64,000 nucleotides of DNA from G016756615 sp050958605 (GTDB lineage: Bacteria; Pseudomonadota; Alphaproteobacteria; Rhizobiales; Rhizobiaceae), in assembly GCF_050958605.1 (NCBI RefSeq), contig NZ_JBJHDO010000001.1:930001-994000 (forward strand), written 5' to 3'. Positions 23,785 to 32,157 of the stretch are shown here, one piece after another. The position numbers and the translations under genes were made by a program. Below the pieces are notes generated by a model. That model was not told the origin of the DNA, made no database searches, and saw only the letters and a program-made list of their open reading frames with translations. Numbering within the stretch: the first letter of the stretch is position 1; every line of letters begins with the position of its first letter.

Positions 23785-24779
23785 CAGGCGCGAAGGTCGC
23801 GCGTCAGCCAGGCCGCGAGCAGCCACCACAGCACAAAAACTGAAATCGCGGCGGTCGCCTGCCAGCCGACGCCCATGCCTGCCGTCGCGAGCATCAGCAG
23901 CCCGGAAACAGTTCCAAGAAACACCGTTGCGGCTATCACCGTGAGAACAGGTCGGCCGGCGCGAAAGGCACGCTGATAGACATGAGCCGAATGGGCATGG
24001 AGAATGTTTTCTCCCTTCAGCGTTCTTCTCGCGATCGTCACAAGTCCGTCGCAGAGCATATAGGCGCATAGGAGCAGTGCCGCGAGCGGGCTAGTTTGGC
24101 ACGCGACGACCACCGTCATGGTGCCGAGCACGAGGCCGAAGGGCAGGCTGCCGGAATCGCCGAGAAAGGCTTTCGCCGGCGGGCGGTTGAAGAAGACGAA
24201 AGCAAGAAACAGTCCGGCTGTTATTGCACCCGCCGGACCGAAAGCCATTCCTATCGCCCCCGTCGCTGCGAGCAGGGCAAAGAAGAGGCTCGGCAGACCG
24301 ATCGTCGCAACCGCCATGAGATCCAGCCCGTCGAGGAAATTTGCAAGGTTCGAGATCGCGACCAGGACGAGGAAGGCGGCCACCGTGGCGAAGACATTAG
24401 GCCAGGGAAAGGTTGCCGGCACATCTCGAAGAGCGACCATTGCAAGCCCGGCCGCGATAAACTGGGCCGCGAGTTTTGGCAGGGGACCGAGCACCCGCCG
24501 ATCATCGATGATGCCCGTGATGAAAAGGAGCAGCACTGCGCTGAGGAAGCTCCAGTCCGAGAACACAGGCAGCGGCTCCCCGGCCAAACGGAAGCCGACC
24601 ATGGCCAAGACAAAGAGAGGCACCAGGGCCAGACCTCCGATCTGCGGGGTCGGTCGTTCGTGGTTGGAGCGTTCGTTGGGATCGGCTGCGGCAAAGCCGG
24701 AGAATGTCCGCAGGACAAGGAAAAGTGCCGCCAGGCCAAGGCCGAAACCCAGCATGAAGGAGAAGATCGTTTCAGGCAT
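23784..24779 (-). CDS. WecA/MraY-like undecaprenyl-phosphate glycosyl-1-phosphate transferase
   Basis: A 331-residue polytopic membrane protein (about 10-11 helices) of glycosyltransferase family 4. The diagnostic motifs are present: FITGIIDDRR (DD motif, about 94), NLANFLDGLDLMA (the NxxNxxDG motif, about 143), FLGDSGSLPFG (about 203) and the cytoplasmic HAHSAHVYQR (equivalent of HIHH, about 255). Such enzymes transfer a sugar-1-phosphate from a UDP-sugar to undecaprenyl phosphate, beginning O-antigen or exopolysaccharide units. It faces away from an NAD-dependent epimerase gene with which it is often paired in polysaccharide loci. The sugar is unknown. Confidence 0.88.
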   Translation of the reverse strand: MPETIFSFMLGFGLGLAALFLVLRTFSGFAAADPNERSNHERPTPQIGGLALVPLFVLAMVGFRLAGEPLPVFSDWSFLSAVLLLFITGIIDDRRVLGPLPKLAAQFIAAGLAMVALRDVPATFPWPNVFATVAAFLVLVAISNLANFLDGLDLMAVATIGLPSLFFALLAATGAIGMAFGPAGAITAGLFLAFVFFNRPPAKAFLGDSGSLPFGLVLGTMTVVVACQTSPLAALLLCAYMLCDGLVTIARRTLKGENILHAHSAHVYQRAFRAGRPVLTVIAATVFLGTVSGLLMLATAGMGVGWQATAAISVFVLWWLLAAWLTRDLRA

Positions 24780-24890
24780 TCAGCACTCGTGGGCAGTGGC
24801 GGTGAAGGATAGCACGCGGTGCGTATCCCATTTATTCCCTTCACAGCTTCGCGGCGCGGAGGCAAGGTCTGCGCGGCAAGGCGAATCTCG

Positions 24891-25817
24891 ATGAGCGCGA
24901 AACCGAAGAAAATCCTTCTGACTGGGGCAAGCGGCTTTGTCGGACGTGCAACGCTCGCCGCGCTTAGCCGTCGTGGCTTCGAAGTCCGTGCCGTTTCTCG
25001 TTCGCATGGCGGGTCGTCGGCGGGCGGCGTGGAATGGGTCCAAGGCGACCTCACCGAGCCGGTTGGCTGGGACCGGCTTCTCGACGGCGCCGATGTCGTC
25101 GTCCATCTCGCGGGAAATCCGGGGCGCGGCACTGAAGACGAGATGATGCGCGCCAATGCCGAAGCCACGGCCATGCTTGCCCGGGTCGCGTCGGCCGCCG
25201 GCGTCGGCCGCTTTGTTTATGCCAGCACGATCCGCGTCTATGGCCATCAGGGTCGTATCGACGCCACCACCGAGCCTTCACCGGCGGACGCGTATGGTCG
25301 ATCGAAGCTGGCGGCCGAAGCCGCTATCGAGGCGGAAATTCCGTCGGACGGCCCGACCTTGTCCGTCCTTCGCCCGCCCTTCGTCTACGGCGCCGACCGT
25401 GCGGGTCTTCTGGGGCTGCTGATCCGCGCCGCCCGTCATAGGATACCCTTGCCGCTCGGCTCGCTCAGCAATCGCCGCAGCCTGATCTATGTCGCCAACC
25501 TTGCAGATCTGTTTGCTGCAGCCGCCGATGAGCCGAACGATCGCGGCAGCTATCGCCTGCCTGCCGGCGAGGGGCTCGACCTCACCTATGGCGAGCTGTT
25601 CAAGCGGATCGGTGAGGCACTTGGCCATCGAACATATGCATTTCCGCTGCCGTCCAGCTTGCTGCGATTGGCGGCAAGCACCGCGCTTTCGCGAGACGCC
25701 GTGGAGCGCATGTTCGAGGAATGTGTCGTCGACGGTTCCGAGCTCGCCGCCCGCCTGGGCTGGGCACCGCCGATATCCGCCGCGAAGGCGCTGCGTGCCG
25801 TGGCCTCCGGCGCCTGA
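24891..25817 (+). CDS. NAD-dependent epimerase/dehydratase (nucleotide-sugar type)
   Basis: A 308-residue extended SDR. The N-terminal Rossmann motif TGASGFVGRAT (about 11-21), VVHLAGNPG, YASTIRVYG (catalytic Thr/Ser region), YGRSKLAAE (Tyr and Lys) and LRPPFVYG are all typical of UDP-hexose 4-epimerase/dehydratase relatives. It is shorter than GalE. The ATG at 24891 is chosen over the frame start at 24819 because the protein then begins just before the first beta strand. Together with the divergent WecA-like transferase and the downstream sulfate-activation genes it suggests modification of a surface polysaccharide. Confidence 0.85.
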   Translation: MSAKPKKILLTGASGFVGRATLAALSRRGFEVRAVSRSHGGSSAGGVEWVQGDLTEPVGWDRLLDGADVVVHLAGNPGRGTEDEMMRANAEATAMLARVASAAGVGRFVYASTIRVYGHQGRIDATTEPSPADAYGRSKLAAEAAIEAEIPSDGPTLSVLRPPFVYGADRAGLLGLLIRAARHRIPLPLGSLSNRRSLIYVANLADLFAAAADEPNDRGSYRLPAGEGLDLTYGELFKRIGEALGHRTYAFPLPSSLLRLAASTALSRDAVERMFEECVVDGSELAARLGWAPPISAAKALRAVASGA

Positions 25818-25992
25818 CGTAGGCGGCAAGAGCCTTTTCGAAACCGCATTTTATGATTTGGTGCCGGAGCGCAAAATTCCTCCGCGCGCGGCAACAACAT
25901 TGGACGCGCTCTCCTTGAGCGAAATCTTGTCGGGTGCGATCACAGGATGTTCCGATCGGTGTTCCGCCGTTCGTTCGGATGAAAGTGCCCCA

Positions 25993-26898
25993 ATGCTCGC
26001 CAAGCTCTCGCATCTCGACCGACTTGAGGCCGAGGCGATCCATATCTTCAGGGAAGTTGCCGCAACTTTCACAAGACCGGTAATGCTTTACTCCGTGGGG
26101 AAGGACTCCTCGGTTCTTCTTCATCTGGCGATGAAGGCCTTCTATCCGGCGAAGCCGCCATTTCCGTTCCTGCATGTCGACACGACGTGGAAGTTCCGCG
26201 AGATGATCGAATTTCGCGATGCGATGGCCGCGAAGCTCGGCTTCGATCTCCTCGTCCACACCAACGAAGATGGGGTGAGGGAGAACATCAATCCCTTCGA
26301 CCATGGTTCGAACACCCATACTTATGTCATGAAGACCGTGGCGCTCAGGCAAGCGCTCGACAAATACCGCTTCGATGCGGCCTTCGGGGGCGCACGCCGC
26401 GACGAGGAAAAGTCGCGGGCCAAGGAGCGCATCTTCTCCTTCCGGAACGCGCAGCACGCCTGGGATCCCAAGAACCAGCGTCCGGAAATGTGGAAGATCT
26501 ACAACACGCGCATTTCGCCGGCGGAATCGATCCGTGTGTTTCCGCTTTCGAACTGGACCGAACTCGACATCTGGCAATACATCCTCCAGGAAGACATTCC
26601 GATCGTACCGCTTTATTTCGCCAAGAAGCGCCCGGTGGTGGAGCGCGGCGGCATGCTGATCCTGGTCGACGATGACCGGATCAAGCTGAAACCGGGCGAG
26701 GTGGTCGAGAACCGGCTCGTCCGATTCCGCACCTTGGGATGCTATCCGCTCACCGGCGCGATCGATTCCACTGCTGACAGTCTGGAAGGCATCGTCGCTG
26801 AGATGCTCACCGCCCGCACCTCCGAGCGTCAGGGCAGGCTGATCGATCGGGATGAGGCCGGCTCGATGGAAAAGAAGAAACGGGAAGGGTATTTCTGA
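25993..26898 (+). CDS. cysD: Sulfate adenylyltransferase subunit 2
   Basis: A 301-residue protein that matches CysD over its whole length: LSHLDRLEAEAIHIFREVAA at the N-terminus, PP-loop YSVGKDSSVLLHL, HVDTTWKFREM, AAFGGARRDEEKSRAKER, and the C-terminal SERQGRLIDRDEAGSMEKKK. It is the nucleotide-binding subunit that makes adenosine 5'-phosphosulfate from ATP and sulfate, driven by GTP hydrolysis in CysN. The frame is open far upstream but only from 25993 does the sequence match the family. The stop is followed after two bases by the cysNC start. First of three sulfate-activation genes. Confidence 0.96.
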   Translation: MLAKLSHLDRLEAEAIHIFREVAATFTRPVMLYSVGKDSSVLLHLAMKAFYPAKPPFPFLHVDTTWKFREMIEFRDAMAAKLGFDLLVHTNEDGVRENINPFDHGSNTHTYVMKTVALRQALDKYRFDAAFGGARRDEEKSRAKERIFSFRNAQHAWDPKNQRPEMWKIYNTRISPAESIRVFPLSNWTELDIWQYILQEDIPIVPLYFAKKRPVVERGGMLILVDDDRIKLKPGEVVENRLVRFRTLGCYPLTGAIDSTADSLEGIVAEMLTARTSERQGRLIDRDEAGSMEKKKREGYF

Positions 26899-26900
26899 CC

Positions 26901-28838
26901 ATGCAGCATATCTTGGCAAGGGATATCGCTGAGGTCGATGACATCCGCGACTACCTGGCGGCCCAGGAACAGAAGTCGCTCTTGCGCTTCCTCACTTGCG
27001 GCTCGGTGGATGACGGCAAGTCGACGCTGATCGGCCGGCTTCTCTATGACACCAAATTGATTTTCGAGGACCAGCTCGCGGCGTTGGAGCGGGATTCCCG
27101 CAAGCATGGCACCACAGGTGCGGATATAGACTTCGCCCTGCTGGTGGACGGGCTGGAGGCGGAGCGCGAACAAGGGATCACGATCGACGTCGCTTACCGC
27201 TTTTTCGCCACGCCCAAGCGCAAGTTCATCGTCGCCGATACGCCGGGCCACGAGCAATACACGCGCAACATGGCGACGGGCGCTTCGACGGCTGATGTAG
27301 CCGTCGTGCTGGTCGATGCGCGTCAAGGCATCCTGCGCCAGACGCGCCGCCATTCGATCATTGCCTCGCTACTCGGCATCCGTCGTATCGTGCTGGCGGT
27401 CAACAAGATCGATCTCGTGGGTTTCGATCGCCGCGTATTCGAGCGAATCCGCGAAGACTATCTGGCATTCGCCTCGGGCCTCGGATTCGATGGGATCGAG
27501 GCGATCCCCATGTCGGCCCGCTTCGGCGACAATGTCACGCGCCGCTCGGAGACGATGGCCTGGTATCGCGGCCCGACTTTGCTCGAACACCTCGAAATCG
27601 TTCCGGTCGGCGAAGCGCTTTCGGAACGGCCGTTCCGCTTTCCCGTACAATATGTGAACCGTCCCAATCTCGACTTTCGCGGTTTTGCCGGGACCATCGC
27701 GTCGGGCTCGATCGCCAGGGGCGACGAGATCGTCGTTGCGAAATCGGGAAGGCCATCGCGCGTCAAGCGCATCGTCGCTCATGGCGGCGATCTGGAGCGC
27801 GCTGTCGAAGGACAGGCCGTCACCCTGGTGCTCGAGGACGAGATCGAAGTTTCGCGCGGCAACATGCTTGTCGCGCCGGGCGACCGGCCCCACGTGGCGG
27901 ATCAGCTCACGGCCAATCTCGTCTGGTTCGGTGGGACGCCGATGCTGCCCGGCCGGTCCTATCTGTTGCGGACGGAGACCGACCACGTCAGCGCAACGGT
28001 CACCGCGCTCAAATACCGCATCGATGTAAACAGCTTTGCGCATGAGGCATCGAAGTCGCTGGAGATGAATGAGGTCGGCGTATGCGACATCTCGCTCCAG
28101 TCGCCTATCGTCTTCGACGGCTTCGGCGAGAACCGAAACACCGGCGCCTTCATCGTCATCGATCGCATGACCAATGCGACCGTAGGCGCCGGCATGATCC
28201 TTCGTCCGCTGCGCCGCGCCGCGAACATCCACTGGCAGGCCCTCGATGTCGACAAGGCGGCTCGCGCTTCCCTCAAGCATCAGCGGTCGGCCGTATTGTG
28301 GTTCACCGGCCTGTCCGGGTCCGGCAAGTCGACCATCGCCAACCTGCTTGAAAGGAAGCTGCACGCGGCCGGCCGCCACACTTACCTGCTGGACGGCGAC
28401 AACGTGCGGCACGGGCTGAACCGGGATCTCGGCTTCAGCGAAGAGGATCGCGTCGAGAATATCCGCCGTGTCGCCGAGGTGGCGCGCCTGATGGCGGATG
28501 CCGGGCTGATCGTATTGGTCTCGTTCATCTCGCCGTTCCGGGCGGAGCGCAGGATGGCGCGCGAACGCATGGCCGAAGGCGAGTTCATCGAGATATTCGT
28601 CGACACTCCGTTCGAGGAATGCGCAAGGCGAGACCCAAAGGGTCTCTACGCGCGTGCGCTCGGCGGCGAGATTCGCAACTTCACCGGCCTGGACTCGCCT
28701 TATGAAGCGCCGGAAAAGCCGGAAATCCACCTGAGCACACTCGGCAAATCCCCTGAAGAGATGGTAGAGACCATCGAAACGTGGCTTCGCGAGCGGGACA
28801 GTGCCGATCAACAATACGACGCCGGCGGCGGCATCTGA
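26901..28838 (+). CDS. cysNC: Bifunctional sulfate adenylyltransferase subunit 1/adenylylsulfate kinase
   Basis: A 645-residue fusion. Residues 1 to about 450 are CysN, an EF-Tu-like GTPase: G1 GSVDDGKST (about 34-42), DTPGHEQYTRNM and NKIDLV, then two beta-barrel domains. From about 455 comes an APS kinase (CysC) with P-loop GLSGSGKST (about 470), DGDNVRHGLN, SFISPFRAER and the C-terminal LDSPYEAPEKPEIHL. The product turns APS into PAPS, the sulfuryl donor. The same fusion is NodQ in Sinorhizobium, where it serves Nod-factor sulfation. Here the housekeeping or polysaccharide role is more likely, because no nod genes are near. Confidence 0.96.
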   Translation: MQHILARDIAEVDDIRDYLAAQEQKSLLRFLTCGSVDDGKSTLIGRLLYDTKLIFEDQLAALERDSRKHGTTGADIDFALLVDGLEAEREQGITIDVAYRFFATPKRKFIVADTPGHEQYTRNMATGASTADVAVVLVDARQGILRQTRRHSIIASLLGIRRIVLAVNKIDLVGFDRRVFERIREDYLAFASGLGFDGIEAIPMSARFGDNVTRRSETMAWYRGPTLLEHLEIVPVGEALSERPFRFPVQYVNRPNLDFRGFAGTIASGSIARGDEIVVAKSGRPSRVKRIVAHGGDLERAVEGQAVTLVLEDEIEVSRGNMLVAPGDRPHVADQLTANLVWFGGTPMLPGRSYLLRTETDHVSATVTALKYRIDVNSFAHEASKSLEMNEVGVCDISLQSPIVFDGFGENRNTGAFIVIDRMTNATVGAGMILRPLRRAANIHWQALDVDKAARASLKHQRSAVLWFTGLSGSGKSTIANLLERKLHAAGRHTYLLDGDNVRHGLNRDLGFSEEDRVENIRRVAEVARLMADAGLIVLVSFISPFRAERRMARERMAEGEFIEIFVDTPFEECARRDPKGLYARALGGEIRNFTGLDSPYEAPEKPEIHLSTLGKSPEEMVETIETWLRERDSADQQYDAGGGI

Positions 28839-29631
28839 CGATATCGCCATCCTTGCCGTTCTGGAGAGCCTGGCGCTGGCTGCGGGCCGCGCCGTCATGG
28901 CGGTCTTTCATTGCGACTTCGAGGTGGAGCGCAAGAGCGACGCCACGCCCGTGACAGAGGCGGACCGCGCGGCCGAGAAGATCATCCTCGACGGGCTGCG
29001 CCGGGCTTTTCCCGGCATTCCCTGCGTGGCGGAGGAGGAGAGTTCGCAAGGCCTTTGCCCTAGCGACCCCGGAAAGACTTTCTTCCTTGTCGATCCGCTG
29101 GACGGAACCCGTGAGTTCGTCGGTCGTCGCGGCGATTTCACGGTCAACGTCGCGCTTATCCGCGGCGGCGCGCCGGAGATCGGAGTGGTCTATGCTCCCG
29201 CGAGCCGCAAATGCTTCGCCGGCAGGCCGGGCAGGGCCGAGGAGATCATCGTTTCTCCGGATTACGAGGAGGTCGCCAGGCGCTCCATCAGTGTGCGCGA
29301 GAGTCGGCTACCCCTGACGGTGGTCGCCAGCCGATCGCACAGCAATCCCGAGACCGAGCGCTATATCCGCGATCTGGGAACCGTCGAACTCGTATCTGTT
29401 GGCTCCTCGCTCAAATTCTGCATGCTCGCAGCCGGCGAAGCGGATCTTTATCCGCGCTTCAGTCGCACCATGGAATGGGACACGGCGGCTGGCGATGCCG
29501 TGTTGCGTGCCGCCGGGGGTTCGACTCGGACTTTGGACGGCAAGCCTCTGACTTACGGCAAATGCAGGCAGGCCGGTGAAGCCGATTATGCCAACCCGTC
29601 CTTTATAGCAGCCGGCAGCGATAAGGGTTGA
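28801..29631 (+). CDS. cysQ: 3'(2'),5'-bisphosphate nucleotidase
   Basis: A 276-residue member of the Mg-dependent, Li-sensitive inositol monophosphatase superfamily. Metal-site motifs are visible: TPVTEADRAAE (about 44-54), AEEESS, DPLDGTREF (about 100) and WDTAAGDAV (about 227). CysQ removes the 3'-phosphate from PAP, or PAPS, which accumulates when PAPS is used for sulfation. The start is a GTG lying 38 bp inside the end of cysNC, a strong overlap indicating coupling. Having cysQ directly behind cysNC fits PAPS use by a sulfotransferase or reductase elsewhere. Confidence 0.93.
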   Translation: MPINNTTPAAASDDIAILAVLESLALAAGRAVMAVFHCDFEVERKSDATPVTEADRAAEKIILDGLRRAFPGIPCVAEEESSQGLCPSDPGKTFFLVDPLDGTREFVGRRGDFTVNVALIRGGAPEIGVVYAPASRKCFAGRPGRAEEIIVSPDYEEVARRSISVRESRLPLTVVASRSHSNPETERYIRDLGTVELVSVGSSLKFCMLAAGEADLYPRFSRTMEWDTAAGDAVLRAAGGSTRTLDGKPLTYGKCRQAGEADYANPSFIAAGSDKG

Positions 29632-29639
29632 CCGCTCGC

Positions 29640-29808
29640 GTTGCCGCTCATCGGCCTGCCGGCCACTCTATCCTTTTTATGGGGAGAAGGACGCTGTCAT
29701 CGCGACTTTCGCCAATCGTCAGGCATTGGCGACTGGCGAAACCCAAGCGGCCGTCGTCTCTCTCCCCGCGTCACACGCGGGGAGAGATGTCCGGCAGGAC
29801 AGCAAGGG
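29640..29808. repeat. Mosaic intergenic repeat with strong hairpin
   Basis: A non-coding stretch between convergent cysQ and the Liv-type binding-protein gene. It begins with GCCGCTCATCGGCCTGCCGGC and GGGGAGAAGG-type blocks. It contains TTTCGCCA...TGGCGAAA (29708-29741) and ends in a perfect hairpin, TCTCTCCCCGCGT-CAC-ACGCGGGGAGAGA (29759-29787). These blocks resemble the abundant mosaic repeats of Mesorhizobium-like genomes (recollection, not a search). The hairpin may also serve as a terminator for both genes. Confidence 0.6.
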
Positions 29809-29845
29809 GCCACTTGCGACCGATCAAAGATCAACGCCCTTGGTA

Positions 29846-30958
29846 TTATTCCACGCCGACGATCTGGCCGTTTTCCCACTTGAACATGGCGAAACTCGGC
29901 GAGCTCAGGTCGCCGCTCTCGCCATAGGTCAGGCTGCCGATGGCTGTGGCGACTGGCTCGCCAGACTTCAGGGCAGTTGCAACGGCTGCAGGGTCTTCGG
30001 CGCTGCCGGCTTTTTCGATCCCCGCCTTGAGCACCTCGACAGCGGCATAGGCATTGAGCGTAAAGGCCTCCGGCGGGATGCCCTTTTCGTTCAGCACCTT
30101 GACTGCTTCTGCCGAGGCTGGGTTCTTCAGGGCGTCGGTCGCGTTGGTGAACAGCGTTCCCGCGGCGGCGTCATTGGCGATCGCCCAATACTCCGTGTTG
30201 GAAAGCCCTTCGCCGCCGATGATCGTCGCTTTCACCGAGATGTCGTTGAGCTGACGGGCAAGCAGACCGCCCTCGGGATGATAGCCGCCGAAATAGATCA
30301 GATCGACGTTCTCGGCCTTGAGACGCGTGGTGAGCGCCGACAGGTCCTTCTCGCCCGGCGTCAGCGACAGGCTCAGGACTTCCTTGATGCCGCCATCGTT
30401 GATCACCTTCTTGAAGGCGTCGGCCAGACCTTTGCCATAGGTGCCCTTGTCGTCGATGATGGCGATCCGCTTGTCCTTCATGTTCTTGAGGACATAGTTG
30501 GCGGCAACTTCCGCCTGCTGGTCGTCGCGGCCGCAGGTGCGCAGCACGTTGGTCAAACCGCGGGCGGTCAGATCCGGGGCGGTCGCTGTCGGCGTGACCA
30601 TCAGAACGCCGTTCTCGGCAAAGACGTCCGAAGCCGGGATGGCCACGCCGGATGTCACCGGTCCGACGACGAAGCGCACGTCTTCGCCGAGCAACTTGTT
30701 GGCGGCCGAGACACCTTGCTTGGGATCGCCCGCATCGTCGGCAAGCGTCAGCACGACCTTCTCGCCGAGGATACCGCCATTCTTGTTGATCGTTTCGACG
30801 GCCGCCTCGGCGCCGTTCTTGACCTGAGCACCATAGGCCGCGACTGGCCCGGTAAGCGGCGCGACGAGACCGATGACGATGTCGGCCTTCGCTGCCGATG
30901 CAGCAAGGACCAGCGAAGCCGCAAATACGACGCTGGAAAACAACTTTCTTGTGTTCAC
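29846..30958 (-). CDS. Branched-chain amino-acid-type ABC substrate-binding protein (orphan)
   Basis: A 370-residue periplasmic binding protein of the LivK/LivJ family (Peripla_BP_6), with a signal peptide (NTRKLFSSVVFAASLVLAAS, cleavage at AKA near residue 25). Family features: GLVAPLTGPVAAYGAQVKNG at the first strand, ADDAGDPKQGV, GPVTSGVAIPASDVF, IIDDKGTYGKGLAD and YFGGYHPEGG. The start is a GTG preceded by an excellent AGGAGG. No permease or ATPase of the Liv type lies beside it, so it must work with a transporter encoded elsewhere. Ligand probably a branched-chain or other neutral amino acid. Confidence 0.9.
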   Translation of the reverse strand: MNTRKLFSSVVFAASLVLAASAAKADIVIGLVAPLTGPVAAYGAQVKNGAEAAVETINKNGGILGEKVVLTLADDAGDPKQGVSAANKLLGEDVRFVVGPVTSGVAIPASDVFAENGVLMVTPTATAPDLTARGLTNVLRTCGRDDQQAEVAANYVLKNMKDKRIAIIDDKGTYGKGLADAFKKVINDGGIKEVLSLSLTPGEKDLSALTTRLKAENVDLIYFGGYHPEGGLLARQLNDISVKATIIGGEGLSNTEYWAIANDAAAGTLFTNATDALKNPASAEAVKVLNEKGIPPEAFTLNAYAAVEVLKAGIEKAGSAEDPAAVATALKSGEPVATAIGSLTYGESGDLSSPSFAMFKWENGQIVGVE

Positions 30959-31132
30959 GTTCTTTCCTCCTCGACCATGGCTAAGGAATGTGGTGGCCTT
31001 CGATTCATCCGAAAAGCTTGTCTCGGCTCTTGGGCCATCGAGCACCATCTTGGCAATCGACCAGAGCGGGCAAGCGGATAGGCCTGCCCGTTTAGGTGGA
31101 GAGGCGCACCCGCATTCCAACCCGGGGTCGGT

Positions 31133-32062
31133 TCAATTTGAAGTCAACTCGTGTCGCCAGGGCGGATTGGCGCCGGCACGGGAAACCGTAATAGCCGCAG
31201 CTCGCGCGCCCAGCGACAACGCAGCCTGCAGGGCCGGTCCGGAAAGTTCATCAAGCGCGTCTTTGGACAAGAGGCCCTGTTCATGGAGAGAGGCAAGCAC
31301 GCCGGCGTTGAAGGTATCGCCCGCGCCGACCGTATCCACCACGGCCACCGTTTGCGACGCTACGGAGATCTTGCGCCGTCTCGTATAGCCATCGGCGCCC
31401 TTGGCGCCGCTGGTGATGATAACCAGCTTTGGCCCTTGGCCGAGCCATTTGGCGGCGATCTCGTCATGGGTTCCGGTCTCGCCAAACCAACCGAGGTCGT
31501 CATCGGACAGCTTGACGATATCGGCCATGCCGATCATGCGGCGCATTCGCGCCAGATGTTTTTCCTTGTCGGAGATGAAGCCCGGGCGGATGTTGGGATC
31601 GAGCATGGTGACGCGGGTTTCGTGCTCGCGCCTCATCAGCGCCTCATAAGCGGACCCCGAGGGCTCCGGGATCAGGCTGATCGCGCCGAAGAGCATGGTC
31701 TCGATGTCGTCGCCGAGCATCGGGAGGTCCGTTTCCGTCAACATCCTGCCGGCCGTGTCCTCGTCGTAGAACGTATATGTCGCATGCCCGTCCACGAGGC
31801 GCACGAAGGCCAGGGTCGTCGGCCGCGTCGAGACATCTGCGTAGCGAGACCCCACATTGCTGGACTCCAGCACATCCCGAATCTGTTGGCCGAAGAGGTC
31901 GGACGAGAGGCCCGAGAAAAATTCCGTCGGGATGCCGAGGCGACCGAGCGCGATCGCGGAATTGAAAACCGCGCCGCCCGCATAGGGCGCGAAGGCGGGC
32001 TCGCCTTGCGTGCTCTGACGCGGCAGCATGTCGATCAGCGCTTCACCGCAGCATAGAATCAT
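31133..32062 (-). CDS. frcK: PfkB-family carbohydrate kinase (fructokinase)
   Basis: A 309-residue ribokinase-family sugar kinase. N-terminal substrate motif GGAVFNSAIALGRLG (about 29-43) and the C-terminal PfkB signature DTVGAGDTFNAG (about 243-254), with catalytic Asp and anion hole, are both present. It probably phosphorylates fructose brought in by the FrcBCA transporter encoded on the other side of the regulator gene; in Sinorhizobium meliloti an equivalent kinase, FrcK, is part of the frc operon. Here it is on the opposite strand behind the ROK regulator, 95 bp away. Substrate assignment rests on context. Confidence 0.87.
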   Translation of the reverse strand: MILCCGEALIDMLPRQSTQGEPAFAPYAGGAVFNSAIALGRLGIPTEFFSGLSSDLFGQQIRDVLESSNVGSRYADVSTRPTTLAFVRLVDGHATYTFYDEDTAGRMLTETDLPMLGDDIETMLFGAISLIPEPSGSAYEALMRREHETRVTMLDPNIRPGFISDKEKHLARMRRMIGMADIVKLSDDDLGWFGETGTHDEIAAKWLGQGPKLVIITSGAKGADGYTRRRKISVASQTVAVVDTVGAGDTFNAGVLASLHEQGLLSKDALDELSGPALQAALSLGARAAAITVSRAGANPPWRHELTSN

Positions 32063-32157
32063 GCGTCTGTTCCCTCGGACCAGTAAGCCCCCACGGGGTC
32101 AATAGGATCTGGATTTGATCGCGGCAATCGGGTTGCGGGCTGATTGCAAGCGCATGA

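Noticed and set aside
25818..25992. Possible sulfur- or SAM-type riboswitch before cysD
   Set aside because: No recognisable riboswitch core or terminator-antiterminator pair in the 175-bp gap.
31066..31090. Hairpin CGGGCA...TGCCCG as terminator of the fructokinase gene
   Set aside because: Only six pairs with a 13-nt loop and no T-tract; not strong enough to annotate.
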